The position numbers and the translations under genes were made by a program. The notes beneath the pieces are model-generated. The model did no database searches, was not told the origin of the DNA, and saw only the letters and a program-made list of their open reading frames with translations. 64,000 bases of DNA, taken from the NCBI RefSeq assembly GCF_000300005.1, contig NC_018691.1:4483001-4547000 (forward strand), in the 5' to 3' direction. The stretch comes from Alloalcanivorax dieselolei B5 (GTDB lineage Bacteria > Pseudomonadota > Gammaproteobacteria > Pseudomonadales > Alcanivoracaceae). The stretch's first letter is position 1. Each line of letters opens with the position of its first letter. Of the stretch, positions 35,460 through 44,455 are shown piece by piece.

Positions 35460-35474
35460 AAATCATTTTCATTC
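35460..35474 (+). promoter_or_regulatory. Fur-box-like site upstream of the siderophore receptor gene
   Basis: AAATCATTTTCATTC, 35 bases before the receptor ATG, shares the AATCATT-TCATT pattern of the site before the sigma gene. It fits Fur regulation of the receptor. The sequence is a half-match to the full 19-base consensus. Confidence 0.55.
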
Positions 35475-35509
35475 GCAGAATTGTCACAGCACAGGAAACC
35501 GAACCGCCC

Positions 35510-37837
35510 ATGAGTCTGAACCCCTTGCGTGCCGCCCTGTTCGGCGCGGTTATTCTGACTTCCGCCGCCCAGGCGGCGCCGCTGAACCTGCCCGCCCAGT
35601 CCCTGGATCAGGCCCTGCTGGATCTGGCCGACGCCACCGGCGTCACGCTGATCTACGACACCGCCCTGACCCGGGGCAAACAAAGCCCGGCCCTGCGCGG
35701 CGATTATTCCACCACGGCGGCGCTGGACCAGTTGCTGGCCGGCAGCGGCCTGCGCTACCGGCGCAACGACGACGGCAGCTACACCCTGGAAACGGCCCCG
35801 GTCCAAAGCTCCCGGGCCCACTCCCCGGCCCGGCCCAACGTACTGGCTACGGTGGCGGTGACCGCCCAGGCCGCCACCAAGATCGACCAGCCCACTTTGG
35901 AAACACCGCAGTCCATCTCCGTGGTCCGCCGCGAGCAAATCGAGTCCCAGGGTTCGGAAACCGTGCAGCAGGCCCTGCGCTATACCCCCGGCGTGTTCAC
36001 TGATCAGATCGGCGCCTCCAAACGCTACGACTATGTGGTGATGCGCGGCTTTTCCGACGACAGCATCGACAACATCTACCTGGATGGTCTCAAGACCATG
36101 GGCGATCCGGGGACCTTCAATTCGATCCAGGTCGACCCGTACTTCCTGGAGCGGGTGGAAGTGGTCAAAGGCCCATCCTCGGTGCTGTACGGCCGCGCCT
36201 CGCCCGGCGGCCTGGTGAACCTGACCAGCAAGCAGCCGCTGTTCGAGACGCGTCAGGAAATCCAGTTCCGTGCCGGCAATAATGATTATCTGGGCGCCGC
36301 CTTCGACTTCGCCGGACCGCTCGGCGACCGTGCCGCTTACCGCATCATCGGCCTCACCGAAGGCGGCGACACCCAGTTTGATCACGTGGAACAGAAGCGC
36401 CACGCCATCGCGCCATCGTTCACCATTGATCTGAGCGACCGCACCACTCTGGATCTGATGGCCTATTACCAGGATGACCCGGAAGGCGGCAGTCACAGCG
36501 GCCTGCCGGCGGAAGGCACGTTATATCGCCATAACGGGCGCTATGTTTCCCGGCATTTCTTCGAAGGTGAGCCGGGCTATGAACAGTATGAACGCACCCA
36601 GAAAATGATCGGCTACCGCCTGGAACACGTGCTCAACGATACCTTCCGGTTCCGGCAGAACTACCGCTATCTGGAAAGCGACGTGCAATTGCAGCAGGTC
36701 TACGCCTATGGCTGGGTCGGCGACAGCAATGAGTTGAACCGCTATTTCTCCGGCGCCGACGAGCACCTCAGTGCCCATGCCGTGGATACACAGTTGCAGG
36801 CGGACTTCGATAAATTGGGGCTGCGCCATACCGTGCTGCTGGGTTTCGACTACCAGCACCGTGACGTGGACGCGCTCTGGCTGAGCGGCGCTTTCCCGCC
36901 CATCGACGCCTTCGATCCGGTCTATGGCGCGGGGCCGATGGCGGACTTCGTCCCATCCGACAACGACCGCAAGCTGATCCAGACCGGTATTTACTTGCAG
37001 GACACCATGAGTCTCGACAACTGGCGCTTCTCACTGGGTGGCCGTCAGGACTGGGTGCGGACCGCCAATGTGGATGTCGCCAGCGGTGCCCGCTCCAGCC
37101 AGAACCGCAGCCGCTTCAGTGGCCGTGCCGGCGTGCTCTACCTGTTCGATAACGGTCTGGCCCCCTACGTCAGTTATTCGGAGTCGTTCAATCCCAGCGT
37201 CTACACCGACGAAGACGGCAATCCGCTCAAACCCACCGAGGGCACCCAGTACGAAACCGGGGTGAAATACCAACCGCGTGACGGTCGCGGGATCTACACC
37301 TTATCGCTGTTCCACATCGACCAGGAAAACGTCGCCATTCGCGAGCCGCAGGCGGCGATCTATCTGCCCATCGGCCAGATCCGTTCCCGTGGCGTGGAGC
37401 TGGAAGCGCAGACCATGGTCACCGACCAGTTGGCGCTGCAGGCCAGCTACACCTATACGGATATCCGCTACCAGGACGCGGAACAGGACATCGAGGGCAA
37501 CCGGGTCAATCAGGCGCCGCGTCACCAGGCCGCCCTGTGGGGACAATACCGGTTCAACGACGGCGCTCTGGACAGTCTTGATGTGGGGCTGGGCGCCCGG
37601 GTCGTCACCGATATCGTGGCGGATCGCGCCAATACTCGAACGGTGCCTTCCTACACTTTGTTCGACGCTTCCCTGGGCTACGATCTGAGCCGTATCGGCC
37701 TGCACGGCATGGATCTGCGCGTCAACGTCAACAATCTGACGGACAAGGAATACGTGGCGTCCTGCTATTCCCTCGATTACTGCTACATGGGCGCCGAGCG
37801 CAGCGTCATGGCCACACTCACTTATCGCCTGCGTTAA
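35510..37837 (+). CDS. TonB-dependent siderophore receptor with STN signalling domain
   Basis: This 775-residue outer-membrane receptor of the FecA/FpvA transducer type has a signal peptide ending SAAQA near 22. The STN domain (about 25-75: LNLPAQSLDQALLDLADATG) contacts FecR. The TonB-box region and plug (about 105-235) have ETPQSISVVRREQIESQGSE and VEVVKGPSSVLYGRASPGGL. The barrel ends MATLTYRLR, without the usual final aromatic residue. It imports a ferric siderophore and signals occupancy through FecR to the FecI sigma factor upstream. The siderophore is unknown. A good terminator follows. Confidence 0.92.
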   Translation: MSLNPLRAALFGAVILTSAAQAAPLNLPAQSLDQALLDLADATGVTLIYDTALTRGKQSPALRGDYSTTAALDQLLAGSGLRYRRNDDGSYTLETAPVQSSRAHSPARPNVLATVAVTAQAATKIDQPTLETPQSISVVRREQIESQGSETVQQALRYTPGVFTDQIGASKRYDYVVMRGFSDDSIDNIYLDGLKTMGDPGTFNSIQVDPYFLERVEVVKGPSSVLYGRASPGGLVNLTSKQPLFETRQEIQFRAGNNDYLGAAFDFAGPLGDRAAYRIIGLTEGGDTQFDHVEQKRHAIAPSFTIDLSDRTTLDLMAYYQDDPEGGSHSGLPAEGTLYRHNGRYVSRHFFEGEPGYEQYERTQKMIGYRLEHVLNDTFRFRQNYRYLESDVQLQQVYAYGWVGDSNELNRYFSGADEHLSAHAVDTQLQADFDKLGLRHTVLLGFDYQHRDVDALWLSGAFPPIDAFDPVYGAGPMADFVPSDNDRKLIQTGIYLQDTMSLDNWRFSLGGRQDWVRTANVDVASGARSSQNRSRFSGRAGVLYLFDNGLAPYVSYSESFNPSVYTDEDGNPLKPTEGTQYETGVKYQPRDGRGIYTLSLFHIDQENVAIREPQAAIYLPIGQIRSRGVELEAQTMVTDQLALQASYTYTDIRYQDAEQDIEGNRVNQAPRHQAALWGQYRFNDGALDSLDVGLGARVVTDIVADRANTRTVPSYTLFDASLGYDLSRIGLHGMDLRVNVNNLTDKEYVASCYSLDYCYMGAERSVMATLTYRLR

Positions 37838-37895
37838 CCTCTGTTCGACGCACCCTTCTTCCAGTTTCTCCTCAAGAGGGCGCGCATCGATTAAG

Positions 37896-37923
37896 AAACC
37901 CGATCATACCGGTCGGGTTTTTT
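37896..37923 (+). terminator. Rho-independent terminator after the siderophore receptor gene
   Basis: AAACCCGA (37896-37903) and TCGGGTTT (37913-37920) form an 8-base stem with a 9-base loop, running directly into a T-run to 37923. It lies 58 bases after the receptor stop on the same strand. Confidence 0.85.
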
Positions 37924-38108
37924 CTATTTTTCTTATCCTTGTCCGCCCCCATCGTATAGCCATCCCGGCAGCCCTTGTTGCCAGGACAAGTAGCGCGCGC
38001 AGAATCGGGCAATGATCTTCCGGATCCGTTCTACCGCCCGCATCAGGCCAGCGCCTATAGTGCGCAGCGCCGGCATCGTCCGGCCATGAACCCTGGAGAA
38101 ACGACGCC

Positions 38109-39260
38109 ATGACCGTGTTGCCCTCAACGCGGCGAGGTCCTCTATTGCTTATCGCCGCGTCCAGTCTTGCCCTGCTGACCGCCGCCGCCCACGCCCAACC
38201 CGCCGTGTCCGTGCCCGGTCTTGATAGCGAACTTCGCCTGGCCATGCTGCCTGGCGAAGAACAACGTCCACGCCGCCCGCGCCCGCAACCCGAACAGGAG
38301 CGCCCGGCCGCTTCCTGGTCGGTGGCACTGGACAACGACATTCTGGTGCCCGGCTCCCGGGATCAGGACTACACCTATGGGCTCAGCTTTTCCTACACCG
38401 GTGCCCGGGCCGCCGATGCCTGGTTCTCCCTGGACCGGCCACTGGGGTGGCTGGACCGGCTGGTGGGCGTGGACGACCAATCACCGGAAGGCATCGACGG
38501 CCACAGTATTGAGTTCGGCATGCAGGCGTTCACTCCGGAAGAGGTCGAGATAAAGGATTTGCTGCCCGGTGATCGCCCCTACGCCAGCCTGGTGTATTTG
38601 TCTTCCCACCGGGAGCAGATCGACCGTACCCGCGACCTGGCCTGGCACACCAGTTTCACCGTCGGCGCCCTCGGCCTGCCGCTGGTGGGCGAGGCGCAGA
38701 ACACCGTGCACCGGATCACCGGCAGCAACCGGGCCCGGGGCTGGAACCATCAGATCAGCGACGGCGGCGAACCCACCGCCCGCTACACCGTGGCCCGGCA
38801 AAAGTACCTGACACCCGGCCACCCCAATCTGGAAGTGAAAAGCACGCTGCAAGGATCCGTCGGCTATCTGACCGAGGCGCGCTGGAGCCTCAGCTTCCGC
38901 GCCGGGCGGCTACGCAGTCCCTGGTGGCGGTTCAACCCGGAACTGGCCCGCTACGGCGAAGGCGCCAGCTACGCCAATCCGCCCGGTGGCGTTCAGGAGC
39001 ACTACGTGTGGGGAGGCATCGGTACCGCCGCGCGGGCTTACAACGCCTTCCTGCAAGGTCAGTTCCGTGACAGCGATCTTAGCTATGACCATGATGAAGT
39101 GCGTCATCTGGTGGGCGAAGCCTGGCTCGGCTATACCCTGGCCTGGCACAACGGCTGGCGCCTCAGTTATGTGCTGCGCGCGCAGAGCTCCGAGTTGAAG
39201 GACGGCCCCGGCGATCGCCACCTGCTGTGGGGCGGCATGGTCATCGCCCATACCTTCTGA
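38109..39260 (+). CDS. Lipid A 3'-O-deacylase LpxR family (DUF2219) outer membrane protein
   Basis: This 383-residue protein of the LpxR family is an outer-membrane barrel that removes the 3'-linked acyloxyacyl group of lipid A. The signal peptide ends near TAAAHA (29). WSVALDNDILVPGSRDQDYT holds the calcium-site acidic residues, GDRPYASLVYLSS follows, and VGEAQNTVHRITGSNRARGW contains the catalytic His. It ends with the barrel-closing phenylalanine (VIAHTF). A Pro/Arg/Glu-rich stretch follows the leader (about 50-68). It is a single gene. With lpxO at the window start, it suggests lipid A remodelling. Confidence 0.8.
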   Translation: MTVLPSTRRGPLLLIAASSLALLTAAAHAQPAVSVPGLDSELRLAMLPGEEQRPRRPRPQPEQERPAASWSVALDNDILVPGSRDQDYTYGLSFSYTGARAADAWFSLDRPLGWLDRLVGVDDQSPEGIDGHSIEFGMQAFTPEEVEIKDLLPGDRPYASLVYLSSHREQIDRTRDLAWHTSFTVGALGLPLVGEAQNTVHRITGSNRARGWNHQISDGGEPTARYTVARQKYLTPGHPNLEVKSTLQGSVGYLTEARWSLSFRAGRLRSPWWRFNPELARYGEGASYANPPGGVQEHYVWGGIGTAARAYNAFLQGQFRDSDLSYDHDEVRHLVGEAWLGYTLAWHNGWRLSYVLRAQSSELKDGPGDRHLLWGGMVIAHTF

Positions 39261-39584
39261 TCCCGACCGGCAGCCAGTTCACGCAAGACCCGCCTCTTCT
39301 CCCGTTGCTAGCGTCGGATTTCCGGCCGGTTCTGGAACGCTGGGTGGATCCGGTGAGGACATCGACAGCGCCGAAGCTTTGCCGAATCCGCACTGAAAGG
39401 AAGCCTATTCCAAGGTGAATGTGAGTCAGCACGGTTTGTGATTCCCCGCTCCAAAGCGCGGCGCCACCGGCACGTCGCGCTTGCCTTTTCAACTTTCCCC
39501 ACATTTCCTCCCCCCGCCATCAATAGTACGATGGAGCCGCCGTTAGCCCCGGCATCACCATCAAAAAGAAAAGGGAAGCGAATA
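39261..39584. other. Intergenic region, no gene seen
   Basis: This is 324 bases between the LpxR-type gene and the lipoprotein gene. The frame of the lipoprotein gene is open back to 39438, but the lipoprotein leader sets the start at 39585. The only clear signal is the ribosome site AAGGGAAG at 39571-39578. No stem-loop, repeat or RNA gene stands out. Confidence 0.4.
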
Positions 39585-40118
39585 GTGAGGAAGATAGTGC
39601 TCGTGACGGTCATCGCCGTCTTTTTGGGGGGCTGCGCGTCAGCCGCAAAAATGGGAAACATGGTCTACCAGGACGATGACACGCACAGGAGCTACGATCC
39701 AGCCCTGATGAACGCGGTGACACTCGAGAAAGTAACCGGAGGCAAAAAGACCAACCCCCTCTGGGCCTCCGAGATCAGCAGCGATGCGTTTCAGGACGCC
39801 TTGTCACAAACCCTGAAAAACGAAGGGCTGTACGCGGAAAACGGTCCTTTCCATCTGAACGTGGAATTGCTGCATGTGGACCGGCCCATCGCCGGGTTGC
39901 ACATGACCAGCACCACCTATGTGGACTACATCCTCACGGACTCGAATTCCGGCACTCTGGTGATGCGCGACCAGATCAGTGCTCCCCAGACGGTCAAGTT
40001 CAAGGAAGCTCTCATCGCCGTTACGCGGCAACGCATGGCAAATGAGAAGTCAGCGAAAAAGAACATTGAGCTGTTTCTGGGCAAGCTGGCCAAACTGGTC
40101 ATAACGAAATCAGAATAA
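39585..40118 (+). CDS. Lipoprotein of unknown function
   Basis: This 177-residue lipoprotein has the leader VRKIVLVTVIAVFLGGC (lipobox LGGC, Cys17). The GTG start at 39585 is supported by AAGGGAAG 6 bases upstream and by the leader itself. The mature protein includes DPALMNAVTLEKVTGGKKTN and YVDYILTDSNSGTLVMRDQI, the style of small UPF/DUF lipoproteins with an alpha-beta fold. It is more lysine-rich and AT-richer than its neighbours. I do not recognise a named family. A strong stem-loop follows 109 bases downstream. Confidence 0.7.
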   Translation: MRKIVLVTVIAVFLGGCASAAKMGNMVYQDDDTHRSYDPALMNAVTLEKVTGGKKTNPLWASEISSDAFQDALSQTLKNEGLYAENGPFHLNVELLHVDRPIAGLHMTSTTYVDYILTDSNSGTLVMRDQISAPQTVKFKEALIAVTRQRMANEKSAKKNIELFLGKLAKLVITKSE

Positions 40119-40226
40119 GCGCAACCGCGGAAACGTACCCACATGCGACCAGACGGCGTTCTGCTTGGCGGCAAGTCGGAAGGCTGCGTGCACGTGGGCC
40201 GGTCGCCCAGAAATTACGAGACGACA

Positions 40227-40255
40227 GCGGTCCTTTTCATACAGAGAAGGACCGC
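40227..40255. terminator. Stem-loop between convergent genes
   Basis: GCGGTCCTT (40227-40235) and AAGGACCGC (40247-40255) form a perfect 9-base stem with an 11-base loop. It lies between the end of the lipoprotein gene (plus) and the CbiX-type gene (minus), and probably stops transcription from both sides, though no long T-run follows. Confidence 0.55.
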
Positions 40256-40296
40256 GACACCAATGCGAGCCATACCGCCAATCGACGGCCAGGGAT

Positions 40297-40671
40297 TCAA
40301 GAAGCGGTTTGCTCTCCCACATGGCGGGCCATGAGGTCCGCCAGATCCGGGGTGCTACCGAGGTATTCCAACAGCTCGATGTTCAATTCAGGGTAACGCT
40401 CCCGCGCCTCGCGCACCTGGGCGGGGATATCCCGGGCAACGTGTTTGCCACCGTTGAAGAACATGGGATAAACAAAAACCCGCTGCACCGGCTGGTGAGT
40501 GAGCTGCTGAATCGCTTCATTCAATGACGGGCTCGCCAGCTCCAGGAAGCAGGGCACCACGGCGACAAACTCGGAGCAACGCCGTGCCAGTTGTTCCACC
40601 TGTGAGCGGAATTCATCGTTGGCCGCCGCGGCGCGGCTGCCATGGGCCATGACGACCAGTGCCTTGCTCAT
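40297..40671 (-). CDS. CbiX/SirB-type short sirohydrochlorin chelatase
   Basis: This 124-residue single-domain chelatase has the family start ALVVMAHGSRAAAANDEFRS (metal His in AHGS) and the later VYPMFFNGGKHVARDIP with the second His. Short forms insert cobalt, iron or nickel into tetrapyrroles, or may only bind metal. Start at 40671, where MSKALVVMAHGSR begins; the frame extends upstream without family support. No cobalamin or siroheme genes are adjacent. It runs in the same direction as DUF3820 upstream. Confidence 0.85.
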   Translation of the reverse strand: MSKALVVMAHGSRAAAANDEFRSQVEQLARRCSEFVAVVPCFLELASPSLNEAIQQLTHQPVQRVFVYPMFFNGGKHVARDIPAQVREARERYPELNIELLEYLGSTPDLADLMARHVGEQTAS

Positions 40672-40694
40672 AGCGCTCTCCGGATTCGGGACGA

Positions 40695-40931
40695 TTATGA
40701 TACCACTCCCGGCCCGGTACCCCGGAACGGCGCCACCAGTTCGGCCAGGCCCTCCACCTTGATGATCATCGCCAGGGCCATCAGCCGCCCCAGCTCGCCC
40801 TTGGGAAAGCCCTTGTCGGCGAACCACAGCAAGTAGGGTTCCGGCAGATCGATGACCGGACAGTTCTGGTATTTGCCGAACGGCATGGTGCGCTGGCACA
40901 CCGCTTTGAGATCCTCGGGTTTGAATTCCAT
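40695..40931 (-). CDS. DUF3820 family protein
   Basis: This 78-residue cytoplasmic protein has the DUF3820 signature MPFGKYQNCPVIDLPEPYLL followed by WFADKGFPKGELGRLMALA. The family is widespread in gammaproteobacteria and of unknown molecular function; a relation to nuclease-associated small domains has been suggested. GAGG stands 5 bases before the ATG at 40931. It lies 23 bases upstream of the CbiX-type gene and may be cotranscribed with it. Confidence 0.8.
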   Translation of the reverse strand: MEFKPEDLKAVCQRTMPFGKYQNCPVIDLPEPYLLWFADKGFPKGELGRLMALAMIIKVEGLAELVAPFRGTGPGVVS

Positions 40932-40978
40932 GACGCCCTCTGTTTCAACCGTGCCGGTAGCATACATACCGGCCCCGG

Positions 40979-41605
40979 CTAGCACGAGGAACAACCGCTG
41001 CCTTCTCCCCGAGCCTCGGCGTTGGCCTGACGCAGGATCGCCATGGCGCTGTGACTGAACAGGGCGGCGATCGCCACCGCCACGATCAGATCCGGCCAGT
41101 GGCTGCCGCTGACCATTACCGCCAGGCCGGCGCCGATCACCGCCACATTGGCGACGGCGTCATTACGGGAACACAACCATACCGAACGGATATTGGCGTC
41201 GCCCTGACGATAACGCATCAGCAACGCCAGGCTGGTCAGATTGGCCGCCAGCGCCAGCAGGCCGATGCCAGTCATGGTGTATCCCGGCGGCGGCGCGCCG
41301 TTGGTCATCGCCAGCAGACTGTCCGCCAGCACCAGTAGTCCCAGCAATAGTAACGACACCCCCTTGATCCGCGCCGCCCGCAATCGCCAGGCCAGAGACT
41401 GCCCCAGTGCCCACAGCGTCAAGGCATAAGTGGCGCTGTCGCCGAGGAAATCCAGCGCGTCGGCGCGTAATGCCCTGGAGCCGGAGAACCACCCCACCAG
41501 AGCTTCCACCAGAAACAGGGTGATATTGATCAGCAGCACCGCGATCAGTACGCGGCGGTAAGCCGGTGGTGCCTCCGGTTTCAATTCCGGTTCGCAACAT
41601 GCCAT
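40979..41605 (-). CDS. Cation-diffusion-facilitator-like transporter with Cys-rich ends
   Basis: This 208-residue membrane protein has six hydrophobic helices and resembles the cation diffusion facilitator family without the C-terminal cytoplasmic domain. Helix 2 has ADALDFLGDSATYAL (acidic metal site). The helix 5 site reads VWLCSRNDAVANVAV, with Cys where zinc transporters have His or Asp. Cys pairs occur at both ends (MACCE and GCSSC), suggesting thiol-metal binding. It follows the larger CDF gene by 14 bases, so the two form an operon under the MerR-type promoter. Confidence 0.8.
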   Translation of the reverse strand: MACCEPELKPEAPPAYRRVLIAVLLINITLFLVEALVGWFSGSRALRADALDFLGDSATYALTLWALGQSLAWRLRAARIKGVSLLLLGLLVLADSLLAMTNGAPPPGYTMTGIGLLALAANLTSLALLMRYRQGDANIRSVWLCSRNDAVANVAVIGAGLAVMVSGSHWPDLIVAVAIAALFSHSAMAILRQANAEARGEGSGCSSC

Positions 41606-41619
41606 GAAACCACCTCCTG

Positions 41620-42528
41620 TCAGCGATGCAGCACGCAGACGTGTTCACTGTCGCCGCGCTCCACCTGCAAAGTAGCGTGCTCAATACGGAAACGATGGTG
41701 CAGCTCGTCGGCCACGCCATCGACAAAGGCATCATCGGCGCCGTTGGGCATCACCAGATGGGCGGTGAGGGCGCTTTCCGTGGTGCTCATGCCCCACACG
41801 TGCAGATCATGAATATCCAGCACCCCGGGCTGATCGCGCAGCCAGGCCTCCACTTCGTCCAAATCGATGTGCGCCGGCACCGCGTTCAGCGCCAGTTTCA
41901 GCGATTCCCTGAGCAGCCCCCAGGTGCCGATCACGATCACCACCACGATCAGCAGGCTGACCACCGGATCCAGCCAGTTCCAGCCGGTCAGCAGGATCGC
42001 CACACCGGCGATCACGACGCCCAGGGACACCGCCGCATCCGCCGCCAAATGGAGAAACGCGCCGCGAATATTGAGATCGTCCTTGCTGCCCTTGACGAAC
42101 AGCCAGGCCGAAGCGGTGTTGACCAGAATGCCGATGGACGCGACCACGATCACCGTCATCGACGACACTTCCGGCGGATCAGCAAGACGACGAATGGCGT
42201 CCCAACTGATGGCACCGCAGGCAATCATCAGGAACATGGCGTTGGCCAGGGCGGCCAGGATCGAGCTGCCGCGCAGGCCGTAGGTAAACCGCTGATCCGG
42301 TATCTTGCGGGCCAGCAACACACCGGCCCAGGCCACCACCAGCCCCAGCACATCGGACAAATTGTGGCCGGCGTCCGCCATCAGCGCGGAGGATTGCGCC
42401 AGAAACCCGTAGATGAACTCCACCACGGTGAAGCCCACGTTCAGTGAAATGGCAATGACGAATGCCTTGCCGAAACTGGCCGGCGCCTGGTGTGAGTGGC
42501 CGTGTTCGTGACCATGGTGCGCGTGCAT
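41620..42528 (-). CDS. Cation diffusion facilitator zinc/cadmium exporter (CzcD/ZitB type)
   Basis: This 302-residue proton-driven exporter of divalent metals has the His-rich N-terminus MHAHHGHEHGHSHQ. The metal sites are in helix 2 (ALMADAGHNLSDV) and helix 5 (AFLHLAADAAVSLG), each with the H/D-xxx-D pattern. The C-terminal domain (IDLDEVEAWLRDQPGVLDIH and DLHVWGMS) forms the cytoplasmic dimer. It is divergent from a CadR/PbrR-type MerR gene, and its promoter has the 19-base spacer such regulators need. Confidence 0.92.
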   Translation of the reverse strand: MHAHHGHEHGHSHQAPASFGKAFVIAISLNVGFTVVEFIYGFLAQSSALMADAGHNLSDVLGLVVAWAGVLLARKIPDQRFTYGLRGSSILAALANAMFLMIACGAISWDAIRRLADPPEVSSMTVIVVASIGILVNTASAWLFVKGSKDDLNIRGAFLHLAADAAVSLGVVIAGVAILLTGWNWLDPVVSLLIVVVIVIGTWGLLRESLKLALNAVPAHIDLDEVEAWLRDQPGVLDIHDLHVWGMSTTESALTAHLVMPNGADDAFVDGVADELHHRFRIEHATLQVERGDSEHVCVLHR

Positions 42529-42627
42529 CCGCGTCTCCTCTGGCTTGTGGCGGTCGTGTTATCCCCCGGCAGGGCTACAGGACCGCGATTCTTGCGGTTC
42601 CGTCCTTGACGGCCGCGATGTCCCCCT

Positions 42628-42658
42628 ATTTGAATACCTGTAGCGGCTACAGCTTCAA
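42628..42658 (-). promoter_or_regulatory. MerR-type promoter with 19-base spacer and operator
   Basis: Read leftward, TTGAAG (42658-42653) and TCAAAT (42633-42628) are 19 bases apart. The spacer contains the palindrome CTGTAG-CGG-CTACAG (42638-42652). An over-long spacer with a central dyad is the mark of promoters activated by metal-bound MerR proteins. The dyad closely resembles CadR-type sites. It drives the two CDF genes. Confidence 0.75.
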
Positions 42659-42669
42659 GAGGAGACAGC

Positions 42670-43092
42670 ATGTTTTCCATCGGCGATTTGGCCCGGGACA
42701 CCGGCTGCAAGGCGGAAACCATCCGTTACTACGAACAGATCGGGCTGATGCCCGAACCGGCCCGCAGCGCCGGGAACCAACGGCGCTACACGCAGCGGCA
42801 CAGGGACCGGCTGCACTTCATCCGCCACGCCCGGTCGCTCGGTTTCACCATTGATGATATCCGCGAGTTGCTGTCACTGTCCGACGATGAGCATCGGGAT
42901 TGTTCGGCGGTGGATGCCCTGGCCCGGCGCCACCGGGACGCGGTCACCGCCCGCATCGAGTCACTGATGACGTTACGCCGGGAGCTGGACCGGATGATCG
43001 GCGAATGCGGCGGCGGCGAGGTGGGGCAGTGCCGGATCATCGAGGTTCTGCGCGACCACCGGTTGTGTGAGAGCGGGCATCCCTTGGCCTGA
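42670..43092 (+). CDS. MerR-family metal-responsive regulator, CadR/PbrR type
   Basis: This 140-residue activator has an N-terminal winged helix MFSIGDLARDTGCKAETIRY, a coiled-coil dimer helix, and metal-site cysteines Cys78, Cys113 and Cys121, the pattern of CadR and PbrR (cadmium, lead, zinc). Cys133 and a His follow in the tail. AGAGGAGA precedes the ATG. It is divergent from the CDF exporter genes and should untwist their promoter when metal is bound. Confidence 0.88.
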   Translation: MFSIGDLARDTGCKAETIRYYEQIGLMPEPARSAGNQRRYTQRHRDRLHFIRHARSLGFTIDDIRELLSLSDDEHRDCSAVDALARRHRDAVTARIESLMTLRRELDRMIGECGGGEVGQCRIIEVLRDHRLCESGHPLA

Positions 43093-43219
43093 ACACGCCG
43101 ATTTCCCGCCGGCGAATGAGGACCGTCCAGGCCCTCGCCACGGCCTTGCCCAAAAGGTCGCAAGCTTGACCCAAAAGCGCTAGAATCCGCCCCGCTGATT
43201 CCTGCCTTGGAAGTCCCCT

Positions 43220-44449
43220 ATGACCGTATTGCTACTTATCCTGGTGGCTCTCGGCTTCCTGTCCATCGTCGTCGAAGACGTGGTTCACATCGACAAGGCC
43301 AAGACCACTCTGTTCTTCGGATCCCTGGTTTGGGTTCTGTTCTTTATTGCCCCGCCCTCTCATCTCACCCATGAAGCCCTGATGGAGCAGTTGAACGACC
43401 AGCTCCTCGATATTGCCACCCTGTGGCTGTTCCTGATGGCGGCGATGACGTTTGTCGCTTACCTGTCCGGGAAAGGCATTATCGACGGTATCGTCAACAG
43501 GCTGATGCCCTCGCGCATGTCCGAGCGCAAGCTGATGATCATGACCGGGCTGTTCGCCTTCCTGTTCTCCTCCATGGCCGACAACATCACCGCCACCCTG
43601 GTGTGTATCGCGGTGCTGATGAACCTGCGACTGCCGGCGAAGAAGCTGCTGCGCTACGTGGTGCTGGTGGTGTTCTCGGTGAACGCCGGCGGTACCGCGT
43701 TGATCACCGGTGACGTTACCACGCTGATGATCTTCCTCGCCGACAAGGTGGAGATCGTCGATCTGCTGGTACTGAGCCTGCCGGCCTTCGTCGCGGTGAT
43801 GAGTCTGGCGTTCATGCTCTCCCTGGGACTCAAGGGCGATCTGGAGCTGGAAAAGCGGGACATCACCTTCGGACACGGCGACAAAGCGGTGGCGGCGTTG
43901 TTCTTCATGACCATCCTCACCACCATCGGCGCCAACGTGGCCTTTGGTATTCCGCCGGTGCTGACCTTCCTGTTCGGGCTGTCATTGATGTTCATGGTGG
44001 TGCAGTTCATGAACAAGGACGAGCCGGTACTCGATTACATCCGCAAGATCGAGTTCGACACTCTGCTGTTCTTCCTCGGTGTGCTGCTGCTGGTGGGCAT
44101 GCTCAAGGAACTGGGCATCCTTGCCTATTTCCCGAAGCTGTACGACATCATGCCGACCCTCGCCGCCAACTACGTGGTGGGCATGGTCTCCGCGCTGTTC
44201 GACAACGTGCCATTGACCGCCGCCTTGTTGAAATCCGGTATCGAGATGACGCTGCCGCAATGGCTGACCCTGACCTACTCCGTGGGCGTGGGCGGCTCTC
44301 TGCTGATTATCGGTTCCGCCGCCGGCGTAGTCGCCATGAGCAAGGTCGAGGAGCTGACCTTCGCCAGCTACCTGCGCTACGCCGGCTATCTGTTCGTCGC
44401 CTACACCGTCGGTTTCTTCGGCGTACTGGCCATCGGCGTCATGCTTTGA
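43220..44449 (+). CDS. nhaD: Sodium/proton antiporter NhaD
   Basis: This 409-residue membrane protein of the ion-transporter superfamily has about 11-12 hydrophobic helices and the paired re-entrant signatures FLFSSMADNITATLVCIA and VSALFDNVPLTAALLKSG. NhaD exports sodium or lithium in exchange for protons and is common in marine and halophilic bacteria. It is monocistronic and ends 6 bases from the convergent dioxygenase gene. Confidence 0.9.
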   Translation: MTVLLLILVALGFLSIVVEDVVHIDKAKTTLFFGSLVWVLFFIAPPSHLTHEALMEQLNDQLLDIATLWLFLMAAMTFVAYLSGKGIIDGIVNRLMPSRMSERKLMIMTGLFAFLFSSMADNITATLVCIAVLMNLRLPAKKLLRYVVLVVFSVNAGGTALITGDVTTLMIFLADKVEIVDLLVLSLPAFVAVMSLAFMLSLGLKGDLELEKRDITFGHGDKAVAALFFMTILTTIGANVAFGIPPVLTFLFGLSLMFMVVQFMNKDEPVLDYIRKIEFDTLLFFLGVLLLVGMLKELGILAYFPKLYDIMPTLAANYVVGMVSALFDNVPLTAALLKSGIEMTLPQWLTLTYSVGVGGSLLIIGSAAGVVAMSKVEELTFASYLRYAGYLFVAYTVGFFGVLAIGVML

Positions 44450-44455
44450 GTCCGC

